DNA of 5,233 nucleotides, from positions 1 through 5,233 of the forward strand of contig MVCQ01000154.1 of NCBI GenBank assembly GCA_002059205.1, read 5' to 3'. The notes beneath the pieces were generated by a model. That model did no database searches, had not been told where the DNA came from, and was given only the letters and a program-made list of their open reading frames with translations. Below, piece by piece: positions 1 to 5,233 of this stretch. Numbering within the stretch: position 1 is the first letter of the stretch; every line of letters starts with the position of its first letter. The stretch is from Candidatus Latescibacteria bacterium 4484_107. GTDB lineage: Bacteria; Latescibacterota; 4484-107. The position numbers were made by a program, and so were the translations under genes.

Positions 1-1142
1 ATGTGGGCCTTTTGGCCACCGACGGCGCGCTGCGTCAGGCTGGCGTCCGCACCCATCGCATCGTGGGCGATCTGGCCGACGAAAAGACCCAGGGCCAGGT
101 TTTCGACTGGATCCGGGCCAGCCAGGCCGCTACCACCATAAAAAACGAAGTGTTCGGCTGTTACGGGGGGCATTCGATGGGGATGGAGACGGGGTTTTTC
201 CATCTCACGCCGACGCTCAAATCGCTCGGAACTACCGTCCGTCAAATCGATCAGCTTTGGCTGCTCGAGGCGATGAAGGAGGTGGATGAAAAGGAAGTGG
301 CGGCAGGATTCCGATGGTTCACGGAATTGCTAAAAGATCGGATCCGGTACGACGGAGAACTGTTGACGCCGGAGACCCTCAAAACGCAGATGCGTTTATA
401 TTTGGCCATAAAGGCCGTCAACGAAGACAAGGGCTTCGATTTCTGCGGCCTCAAGGGACAGCGCGAACTGACGGAGTACGTGTGCCTCGGCGACGTGGCT
501 GAGATGCTGCTCAACGATCCGTACGACTGGAACGGGACCAAAGAGCCTACGGTGTGCGCGACGGAGGCGGATGCGTATGCCGCGGTGACGATGCAGCTCT
601 TAAAATACATCAGCGGCGGCCTCCCCACGCTCTTTATGGACGTGCGCCTGTACCATCCCGACAAAGATCTGTGGGATTGGTGCAATTCCGGCAACCACGC
701 CAGCTACTATGCGGCGCAGAGTATGGACCCGAAGGAGAATTTCGCGAAGATCACCTTCCATCCCGCGCTCAAATTTTACTTTAAGGCTGGTGGCGCGTCC
801 GTGGAATTCGATGCCGCGCCGGGCCCGATGACGTTTTGCCGTCTCGGGCTCTGGGATGAGAAGCCCTATATGGTGATCGTCCCCGGCCGGAGTTTGGACC
901 TTCCCGCGGATGAACGCAAGCAGATCAATGCCCAGACCGATCCCACCTGGCCGCACGTGCACGCTCGTTTGGATTGCTCCTTCGATGAATTTCTGAGCCT
1001 CTTTCCAAGCAACCACGTGCTCGGTATCTCCGGAGATCGGGTCCGGGCGTTAAACGATCTCTGCGAAATCACCGGCATCACGCCGATCCTTCTTGGACCG
1101 GAAAGTGCGAATCGCATCCCGCCCATCTGGGAGCGCGTGTAA
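1..1142 (+). CDS. L-fucose/L-arabinose isomerase-family protein, N-terminus cut by window edge
   Basis: This is the C-terminal part of a cytoplasmic metal-dependent ketol isomerase that would interconvert an aldose and its ketose. The frame is open to the left edge, so the GTG at position 3 is not a convincing start; family members carry roughly a hundred or more further residues before this point. Counting from that GTG, a glycine-rich GGHSMGMETG segment lies at about 55-64. The residues matching the family metal ligands are present: Glu188 in CATEADAY, Asp213 in FMDVR and His338 in FPSNHVLGISGD. The NSGNHASYY segment (228-236) and the ending GITPILLG (358-365) also look family-like. The enzyme therefore appears catalytically intact as far as seen. 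The substrate cannot be fixed: fucose, arabinose or another sugar is possible. No sugar kinase, aldolase or transporter is in view. Family assignment is confident; specificity is unknown. Confidence 0.85.
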   Translation, partial: VGLLATDGALRQAGVRTHRIVGDLADEKTQGQVFDWIRASQAATTIKNEVFGCYGGHSMGMETGFFHLTPTLKSLGTTVRQIDQLWLLEAMKEVDEKEVAAGFRWFTELLKDRIRYDGELLTPETLKTQMRLYLAIKAVNEDKGFDFCGLKGQRELTEYVCLGDVAEMLLNDPYDWNGTKEPTVCATEADAYAAVTMQLLKYISGGLPTLFMDVRLYHPDKDLWDWCNSGNHASYYAAQSMDPKENFAKITFHPALKFYFKAGGASVEFDAAPGPMTFCRLGLWDEKPYMVIVPGRSLDLPADERKQINAQTDPTWPHVHARLDCSFDEFLSLFPSNHVLGISGDRVRALNDLCEITGITPILLGPESANRIPPIWERV

Positions 1143-1385
1143 TTCCGAAAAATAGGGTAAAGAAATCTTTCTTCCCCTCCGATATAAGGAAAGGCGCATT
1201 TAGTTTATGGAAATATGGAGAGAAGCAGACAAGAAGAAAAAAGGGGGGGCCCACTCAGAGGATGGATGACGCGCTCCTGATTACGGTAAGGAATGCCCAC
1301 TTACCCCCAGCGGCTCGTTTTGCGGACGCTTCGACGGTAGAACGCCTTCCTGAGCGCACCCGTTTTTTCATTCAAGAGGGGTCTT
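1143..1385. other. Intergenic region with a purine tract
   Basis: This is a gap of 243 bases between the isomerase and the receiver gene. It has a short weak hairpin (AAAGA/TCTTT near 1159-1170) without a T-run, a near-direct repeat of TATGGA (1206-1211 and 1214-1219), and a 19-base all-purine stretch at 1231-1249 ending in six A and seven G. I see no convincing -35/-10 pair and no standard terminator. The promoter of the receiver gene should lie here if that gene is not read through from the isomerase, but I cannot place it. Confidence 0.5.
1374..1381 (+). promoter_or_regulatory. Ribosome binding site of the receiver gene
   Basis: The purine-rich AAGAGGGG ends four bases before the ATG at 1386. 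It supports that start codon, which also gives the canonical receiver N-terminus MKKKILVIDDE. Confidence 0.55.
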
Positions 1386-1748
1386 ATGAAAAAGAAAATT
1401 CTTGTAATAGATGACGAAGAATCCATGCGTCATTTGCTCGTGGATGCGCTCGAAGTTTTTGGATACCATGTTTCTACAGCAAAGGATGGACACCAGGCCC
1501 TGGACATCCTGGACGAAGCCGCTTTTGATCTGGCGATCTGTGACCTGATGATGCCCCACTTGGACGGTCGGAACTTCCTCAAAAAGGTAAAGGACCACAC
1601 GCCCAACCTTCCTGTTATGATTATCACCGGCTATGGCACCGCCCAGACAGAGGACGAGATGATGCGTCTCGGAGCCAGGGGATACCTGCCCAAGCCCTTC
1701 ACGATAGAGCAAATTAAAACCTTAGTGGAGCAAATCCTGGGCGATTAG
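1386..1748 (+). CDS. Stand-alone CheY-like response regulator receiver
   Basis: This is a complete 120-residue phospho-receiver domain of two-component signalling, with no output domain attached. The whole active site is present: acidic pair Asp9-Asp10 in VIDDEES, phospho-acceptor Asp53 in ICDLMMPHLDG, Thr81 in MIITGYG, and Lys103-Pro104 in LPKPF. It should accept phosphate from a histidine kinase and act by protein-protein contact in the cytoplasm, as CheY, Spo0F or other single-domain receivers do. No kinase is in the window, so partner and target are unknown. The stop codon is 19 bases before the glucanotransferase ATG with no terminator between, so the two are probably co-transcribed. Family and completeness are near certain. 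Any role in controlling glucan metabolism is inference from position only. Confidence 0.95.
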   Translation: MKKKILVIDDEESMRHLLVDALEVFGYHVSTAKDGHQALDILDEAAFDLAICDLMMPHLDGRNFLKKVKDHTPNLPVMIITGYGTAQTEDEMMRLGARGYLPKPFTIEQIKTLVEQILGD

Positions 1749-1755
1749 CCCAAGC

Positions 1756-1759
1756 GGAG
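1756..1759 (+). promoter_or_regulatory. Ribosome binding site of the glucanotransferase gene
   Basis: GGAG stands eight bases before the ATG at 1768, a good distance. It supports that start, which puts the HNHQP motif at residues 11-15 as usual for this family. Confidence 0.6.
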
Positions 1760-1767
1760 TATTTGTC

Positions 1768-3900
1768 ATGAAAACCATTCGGCTGCTCTGGGGCATTCAC
1801 AATCATCAGCCCGTCGGCAACTTTGAGTTTGTGTTCGAGGAGGCGTGCGACCGGGCGTACGCGCCTTTTCTGAAGGTGCTGGCGCGGCATCCCAGGGTGA
1901 AAATCGGACTGCACGTGACGGGTGTACTCTTGAAATGGATCGCGGATCATCGCCCCAAATTGATAGACCGGATCGGAGAATTGGTGGACCAGGGACAGAT
2001 CGAGATGTGGACCGGCGGATTCTACGAGCCGATCCTGCCGGCCATCCCCGACCGGGACAAGATCGGTCAGATCCGAAAGCTGACCCGATACGTGGAGGCG
2101 CTTTTCCATCAGACGCCGAAGGGCATGTGGGTGGCCGAGCGCGTGTGGGAGCCGCATCTGCCCAAAGCGATGGCCGAAGCCGGGGTGGAGTACGCGATTT
2201 TAGACGGCATGCACTTTCGCTATGCCGGGCTGGACAAAAAAGATCTGTTCGGCTATTACGTCACGGAGGAACAGGGCGTCTCCCTTAAACTCTTTCCCAT
2301 CAATGAAGCCCTCCGCCATGGCATTCCTTTTTCACCGGTGAAAAACACGATAGACTATCTGCGCCGCTTTGCCTCGGAGGACGGAACGCGCGCCGCGATT
2401 TTCGCGGACGACGGAGAAAAATTCGGGATCTGGCCGAGCACGTTCCACTCCGTGTATGAAGAGGGTTGGTTAGAGGAAATGTTCACGGCCATCGAGGAGC
2501 ACGGCGACTGGATTTCCAGCATCCATTTTTCGGAATACCTCGCCTCCGAAAGCGCGCTCGGACGGATCTATCTCCCCACGGCCTCGTACATCGAGATGAT
2601 GGAATGGGCACAGCCCGCCCGGACGATCCTCGAATATAAAGTGGCGGAGCGCTTTCTCGAAGCGCACGGAAAGATGGAGGAATTTCGCAAATTCTTCAAA
2701 GGAGGATTCTGGCGAAATTTTCTCGCCAAATATCCCGAAAGCAACAATATGCACAAGAAGATGGTGCGGCTGAGCGACCGGATCGAGCGGTTGGAATCAG
2801 AGGGAGCCGATCCGGGGCTGTTAGATGAAGCGCGGGATGAACTGTGGCAGGGCCAGTGCAATTGCCCTTACTGGCACGGCGTTTTTGGCGGGCTTTATCT
2901 GAACCTCCTGCGCCACGCCACGTACGAGCATCTGATCAACGGGGAACGAGCGGCGGATCGTGCGGAAGGGAAAAAGGCGTCATGGATCGCCTGCGAAAAG
3001 ACGGACTTCGACAAAGACTCCTATCCGGAGATCCTCGTGGAGAGCGACCTTTACAATCTGTATTTCAAGCCCTCCGAAGGCGGCGCGCTTTTCGAGTGGG
3101 ACTACAAACCCAAATCGTTCAATCTGTTGGACACGATGACCCGCCGTGAAGAGGCGTATCACAGCGAAGTGGCGACCGCAGGTGGTGAGAACGGCAAAAG
3201 CATTCACGATGCGCTCGGAGCCAAAGAAAAGGGGTTGGAGCGCTTTCTGCACTATGATTCTTACCGCCGGAGTGCGCTGATCGATCACTTCATCCGGCCC
3301 GATGCCCGCATCGAGGATTTTGCCGCGTGCCGATACGAGGAACTGGGAGATTTTGTAACCTCCCCTTACGAAGACGGGATCATCGAGAAAAAGGGGAAAC
3401 TAAGCGTGGTGCTGCGCCGCCACGGAAGCGTTCAGATGGGGGCGCATCGCATTCCTCTGTTGCTCGAAAAAACCGTGGCGGTGAAAGCCGGCCAGCGAGA
3501 AATTGGAATAGAATATAACCTCCGCAACGAAAGCGCTCAAAACGTGGCGCTTTGTTTCGGCGTGGAGTTCGGCGTATCCCTTCTGGCGGGAGACGCCCCG
3601 GACCGGTATTACCACACGCCCGACGCGGACTTTGGGGATCGGACGCTGCGAAGCACAGGAGCTGCGCCGGATGTTTCCTCGATCGCGCTCACGGACGAAT
3701 GGTCGGGCATAGACGTACGCTTCTCCTTTGACCGGAAAGCGAAGTTGTGGCGGTTCCCCATCGAGACCGTGTCCCAGTCCGAGGGCGGCTTCGAGCGTGC
3801 GTATCAAAGCTCGGTGATCTTCCCGCATTGGAGCGTGGCCTTAAAGCCAAAGGACGTGTGGCGCGTGCGGATCGTTCAGGAGGTAGTTGACCGGAAGTAA
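1768..3900 (+). CDS. GH57 4-alpha-glucanotransferase (alpha-amylase-like)
   Basis: This is a complete 710-residue glycoside hydrolase family 57 enzyme, most like the Thermococcus litoralis type 4-alpha-glucanotransferase. It would cut an alpha-1,4-glucan and transfer the chain to another glucan or glucose, in maltodextrin, starch or glycogen metabolism. The GH57 motifs appear in order: HNHQP (11-15), GGFYEPIL (83-90), WVAERVWEP (121-129) with predicted nucleophile Glu124, and FADDGEKFG (212-220) with predicted acid/base Asp214. These numbers nearly match Glu123 and Asp214 of the T. litoralis enzyme. A helical DUF1925-like part follows at about 300-395, including CNCPYWHGVFGGLY (364-377), then a beta-rich DUF1926-like domain at about 415-705. 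There is no signal peptide, so it is probably cytoplasmic. A GH57 amylase activity is the main alternative. It is the second gene after the receiver and is followed at once by a terminator. Confidence 0.93.
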   Translation: MKTIRLLWGIHNHQPVGNFEFVFEEACDRAYAPFLKVLARHPRVKIGLHVTGVLLKWIADHRPKLIDRIGELVDQGQIEMWTGGFYEPILPAIPDRDKIGQIRKLTRYVEALFHQTPKGMWVAERVWEPHLPKAMAEAGVEYAILDGMHFRYAGLDKKDLFGYYVTEEQGVSLKLFPINEALRHGIPFSPVKNTIDYLRRFASEDGTRAAIFADDGEKFGIWPSTFHSVYEEGWLEEMFTAIEEHGDWISSIHFSEYLASESALGRIYLPTASYIEMMEWAQPARTILEYKVAERFLEAHGKMEEFRKFFKGGFWRNFLAKYPESNNMHKKMVRLSDRIERLESEGADPGLLDEARDELWQGQCNCPYWHGVFGGLYLNLLRHATYEHLINGERAADRAEGKKASWIACEKTDFDKDSYPEILVESDLYNLYFKPSEGGALFEWDYKPKSFNLLDTMTRREEAYHSEVATAGGENGKSIHDALGAKEKGLERFLHYDSYRRSALIDHFIRPDARIEDFAACRYEELGDFVTSPYEDGIIEKKGKLSVVLRRHGSVQMGAHRIPLLLEKTVAVKAGQREIGIEYNLRNESAQNVALCFGVEFGVSLLAGDAPDRYYHTPDADFGDRTLRSTGAAPDVSSIALTDEWSGIDVRFSFDRKAKLWRFPIETVSQSEGGFERAYQSSVIFPHWSVALKPKDVWRVRIVQEVVDRK

Positions 3901-3921
3901 ACCGAGGGAATGGCGCAAAAT

Positions 3922-3961
3922 AAAAGGGCCCCGGCTCGATAACGAGTTGGGGCTTTTTTTT
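3922..3961 (+). terminator. Rho-independent terminator after the glucanotransferase gene
   Basis: An 11-base-pair stem (3928-3938 with 3943-3953, two G.U pairs) closes a four-base ATAA loop and runs straight into eight T (3954-3961). The AAAAGG before the stem could pair further with the T-run. The G.U pairs become A.C mismatches on the other strand, so it favours plus-strand termination. It ends the receiver-glucanotransferase unit and separates it from the convergent toxin-antitoxin operon. Confidence 0.92.
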
Positions 3962-4057
3962 GGTGTTTCATTTTTGTGAAAACCGTTGCAGGTGAAAATC
4001 GCCGACATCTCCTTACGCAAGCGGTTCCTGGTCTGAGTTATTGCCGGGCATCCCGGG
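3962..4057. other. Spacer between convergent operons, with inverted repeats
   Basis: This short gap between the plus-strand terminator and the toxin stop codon holds an imperfect inverted repeat (AACCGTTGC at 3981-3989 with GCAAGCGGTT at 4017-4026) and a tight small hairpin (CCGGG/CCCGG at 4044-4056, three-base loop). Neither has a T-run on the minus strand, so neither is a convincing terminator for the toxin operon. No gene is seen. Confidence 0.45.
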
Positions 4058-4444
4058 TCACCATAGAATGTCAACCGGATAGTTGCGAAACATAATATCC
4101 CTGGTAATCACTGGCAACCCCTCTACAATGCCCTGAGCAATGATGAGTCGGTCGAACGGGTCACGGTGATGAAAGGGCAGCTCTGTCAGCATTGTAAGGT
4201 GACTCAATTCAATAGGCAAGACAGTGATTTCGTTCTCGCTAAGCTGTTCCGGGATGATCTCTCCGAATGGTCGGGATAGCTCAATTTTGCCAATACTCAC
4301 CTTGATCGCGAGTTCCCACAGACTCCCCGTGCTCAGAAGTACCTCGTTGCCAAGATCAGCGATGAGGTCGCGAGCCTGGGTGCTCAGTGAATCGCTACCG
4401 GCGATAAACCAAAGAAAACTGTGGGTATCGAGTAATATGCGCAT
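4058..4444 (-). CDS. vapC: VapC-type PIN-domain toxin (type II toxin-antitoxin)
   Basis: This is a complete PIN-domain ribonuclease of about 128 residues, the toxin half of a type II module; such toxins cut RNA when freed from the antitoxin. Starting at ATG 4444 it reads MRILLDTHSFLW. The acidic metal-binding residues are Asp6 in LLDTH, Glu44 in SLWELAIK, Asp98 in HRDPFDRLIIAQ and Asp116 in ITRDIMF. The GKIELSRP segment and the C-terminal FRNYPVDILW also fit the Sll0205-like PIN group. A GTG one codon upstream (4447) is an alternative start; I prefer ATG because family members usually begin M-x-x-LLDTH. The ATG overlaps the antitoxin stop as TGATG, indicating translational coupling. The coding DNA looks lower in G+C than the glucanotransferase gene, which hints at acquisition. 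All catalytic residues are present, so it is probably active. Its RNA target is unknown. Confidence 0.93.
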   Translation of the reverse strand: MRILLDTHSFLWFIAGSDSLSTQARDLIADLGNEVLLSTGSLWELAIKVSIGKIELSRPFGEIIPEQLSENEITVLPIELSHLTMLTELPFHHRDPFDRLIIAQGIVEGLPVITRDIMFRNYPVDILW

Positions 4445-4668
4445 CACTTATACTCGCGGAAGTCGTCAAGTGGTTCGTCGAAGTCGTCGGATATCCTGAT
4501 GAGCCCCCTCGCGCTTCCGAACGGACGCTGTTGCCTGCGTTCAGCGACAGCAACGAGCCTGACGAGTGGCCGGTCGTCTCCGGTGATGACAACATCCTCC
4601 CCGCCGAGGGTCTGTTCAATTAGCTCCGGAAGGCGCCTCTGGGCTTGGGTGATACCGAGTGTCCGCAT
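4444..4668 (-). CDS. Phd/YefM-family antitoxin
   Basis: This is a 74-residue antitoxin, the upstream gene of the toxin-antitoxin operon. The N-terminal part has the Phd/YefM pattern, ITQAQRRLPELIEQ (6-19) followed by EDVVITGDDRPLVRLV (24-39), which in this family forms the dimer that binds operator DNA. The C-terminal part, GSARG (51-55) and the acidic DDFDEPLDDFREY (61-73), is the type that wraps round PIN toxins. It should neutralise the toxin encoded immediately downstream and, with it, repress the operon. The ATG at 4668 is preceded by AAGGA at a suitable distance. The stop overlaps the toxin start. The pairing of a Phd-type antitoxin with a VapC-type toxin is common for this PIN group. 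Confidence is high for family and role. Confidence 0.93.
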   Translation of the reverse strand: MRTLGITQAQRRLPELIEQTLGGEDVVITGDDRPLVRLVAVAERRQQRPFGSARGLIRISDDFDEPLDDFREYK

Positions 4669-4675
4669 AGCTGCA

Positions 4676-4680
4676 TCCTT
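4676..4680 (-). promoter_or_regulatory. Ribosome binding site of the antitoxin gene
   Basis: On the minus strand AAGGA lies seven bases before the ATG at 4668. This fixes the antitoxin start. Confidence 0.75.
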
Positions 4681-4740
4681 GCTCTGAAGTTTTTGAGGTG
4701 CTTTGGAGCGCTTTCAGCAATGCGCTCTATTCGGCATGCA

Positions 4741-4751
4741 AACGGGCCGTT
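4741..4751. promoter_or_regulatory. Possible operator palindrome in the toxin-antitoxin leader
   Basis: AACGG-G-CCGTT is a perfect inverted repeat with five-base arms and a one-base centre. It lies about 20 bases downstream of the predicted -10 box and about 70 bases before the antitoxin start, where antitoxin-mediated repression could act. Only one copy is seen, and the operator role is inference. Confidence 0.35.
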
Positions 4752-4771
4752 CGTTCCTCATAGATGCCGCT

Positions 4772-4800
4772 AAAATACGACATCTAACTTACTATGTCAA
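4772..4800 (-). promoter_or_regulatory. Sigma70-type promoter of the toxin-antitoxin operon
   Basis: On the minus strand a consensus -35 box TTGACA (4800-4795) is followed by a 17-base spacer and a -10 box TATTTT (4777-4772). Transcription would start near 4765, giving a leader of about 100 bases before the antitoxin ATG. The -35 box overlaps the last codons of the nominal membrane-protein frame upstream, so the operon does not depend on that gene for expression. Confidence 0.7.
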
Positions 4801-5233
4801 CAGTTTTTTTATGAAAAGTGGGATAGGGAACAAACATGGTATCCCCGTAATGGGCTTGAAAATTCTGAGAGGATAGGGAGGAAAGCCTCAAAACCGCCGG
4901 CGCCGATAAGCCAGCATCAGTCCCCATAGCGCCGTTAGATTCAGCATGAAAGCCCAATCGTCCCAACAAGCGAAGCAGCGCGATTTCCCCGCACTTCGGC
5001 AAAGACGACAGGAACAGGATAAGCGTTAGAGGCAGGATCAGGATCAGGAACTGAATGCCCACCAAGGTACGGAAGGGATTCCGAAAGCGCTTTAGGGATC
5101 GCACGGAGCACCCTCCGCCGATGGCCAGTCCGATCATATAGCTCGCCACGATCAAACCGATTTGGTGATAAACGTATCCGTACGCGGCCTGGAATCCAAG
5201 AATCGCGATGACCTCCACCGCCAGTTCGGAGAA
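4784..5233 (-). pseudogene. Polytopic membrane protein end, spermidine-synthase-associated type, apparently decayed
   Basis: The frame is open to the right edge and runs to a TAG at 4786-4784. The valine codon at 5218 is not a convincing start; upstream residues FSELAV continue the same helix. Three membrane helices are visible: one around EVIAILGFQAAYGYVY, one around QIGLIVASYMIGLAIGG, and one at about 5068-5003 (IQFLILILPLTLILFL). The YGYVYHQIGLIVA pattern resembles the membrane parts of fused MFS/spermidine-synthase-like proteins; the transported or modified substrate is unknown. After the third helix this frame loses family character. Helix-like pieces appear instead in other minus-strand frames: AASLVGTIGL at 4979-4950, then AFMLNLTALWGLMLAY with an RRRRF end at 4953-4891 and a TGA at 4890-4888. 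This suggests an internal deletion plus frameshift. Assembly error, or an intact but divergent short protein, remains possible. Confidence 0.55.
4814..4845 (-). terminator. Weak candidate terminator of the decayed membrane gene
   Basis: On the minus strand GGGATA (4845-4840) and TATCCC (4825-4820) form a six-pair stem with a 14-base loop, followed by AC and four T. It lies about 40 bases after the TGA at 4888, where the ancestral gene seems to have ended. Stem and T-run are both short, so this is only a candidate. Confidence 0.25.

Noticed and set aside
251..1126. Several long minus-strand frames opposite the isomerase gene
   Set aside because: They overlap each other and an enzyme gene with intact active-site residues; these are the usual antisense open frames of G+C-rich coding DNA.
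1181..1188. GATATAAG as a -10 box for the receiver gene
   Set aside because: No acceptable -35 box lies 16-18 bases upstream, and it is about 200 bases from the gene.
1262..1414. 50-codon open frame on the plus strand running into the receiver gene
   Set aside because: It overlaps the receiver start in another frame, its AGAGG abuts the ATG with no spacing, and the protein shows no recognisable features.
2470..3828. Minus-strand frames of about 95-142 codons opposite the glucanotransferase
   Set aside because: Compositionally they are reverse readings of a well-conserved gene and have no motifs or upstream ribosome binding sites that I could see.
3841..4074. 77-codon minus-strand frame across the glucanotransferase terminator
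   Set aside because: It translates the terminator stem and the antisense of two real genes, and shows no family motif.
4224..4499. 91-codon plus-strand frame opposite the toxin gene
   Set aside because: The opposite strand encodes a PIN toxin with all catalytic residues; this frame is its shadow.
4706..4727. Inverted repeat GAGCG/CGCTC as an operator or terminator
   Set aside because: Five-base arms with a 12-base loop and no T-run are too weak to support a call.

Overview
The window is bacterial DNA of moderately high G+C. Genes are compact and preceded by Shine-Dalgarno-like sites, there is a rho-independent terminator, and one near-consensus sigma70-type promoter is visible. The gene content (a fucose/arabinose-isomerase family enzyme, a GH57 glucanotransferase, a PIN/Phd toxin-antitoxin pair and a membrane protein of the spermidine-synthase-associated type) suits an environmental, probably uncultured, carbohydrate-using bacterium. 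Nothing visible fixes the phylum.

Left part, plus strand. Positions 1-1142 hold the C-terminal ~380 residues of an L-fucose/L-arabinose isomerase-family enzyme cut by the window edge. A 243-base gap follows, with no convincing promoter or terminator. Then come a stand-alone CheY-like receiver (1386-1748) and, 19 bases later, a complete 710-residue GH57 4-alpha-glucanotransferase (1768-3900). The last two look like one transcription unit ending at a strong hairpin terminator (3922-3961). The plausible theme is sugar and storage-glucan metabolism, with a phospho-receiver made from the same message; any regulatory link is inference.

Right part, minus strand. A type II toxin-antitoxin operon (Phd/YefM-type antitoxin at 4444-4668, VapC-type PIN toxin at 4058-4444) is transcribed leftward towards the glucanotransferase terminator. 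It has its own promoter (TTGACA, 17-base spacer, TATTTT at 4772-4800), a ribosome binding site and a small palindrome in the leader that could be an operator. Its toxin gene looks lower in G+C than the glucanotransferase, consistent with acquisition.

Upstream of it, at 4784-5233, lies the cut and apparently decayed end of a polytopic membrane protein. Its family-like segments occur in three different reading frames, and the toxin-antitoxin promoter overlaps the tail of its nominal open frame. No RNA genes, CRISPR array, insertion sequence or attachment site was recognised, and no gene-free stretch exceeds 300 bases. I found no clearly new system. The points most worth checking are the receiver-glucanotransferase pairing and the decayed membrane gene beside the toxin-antitoxin module.
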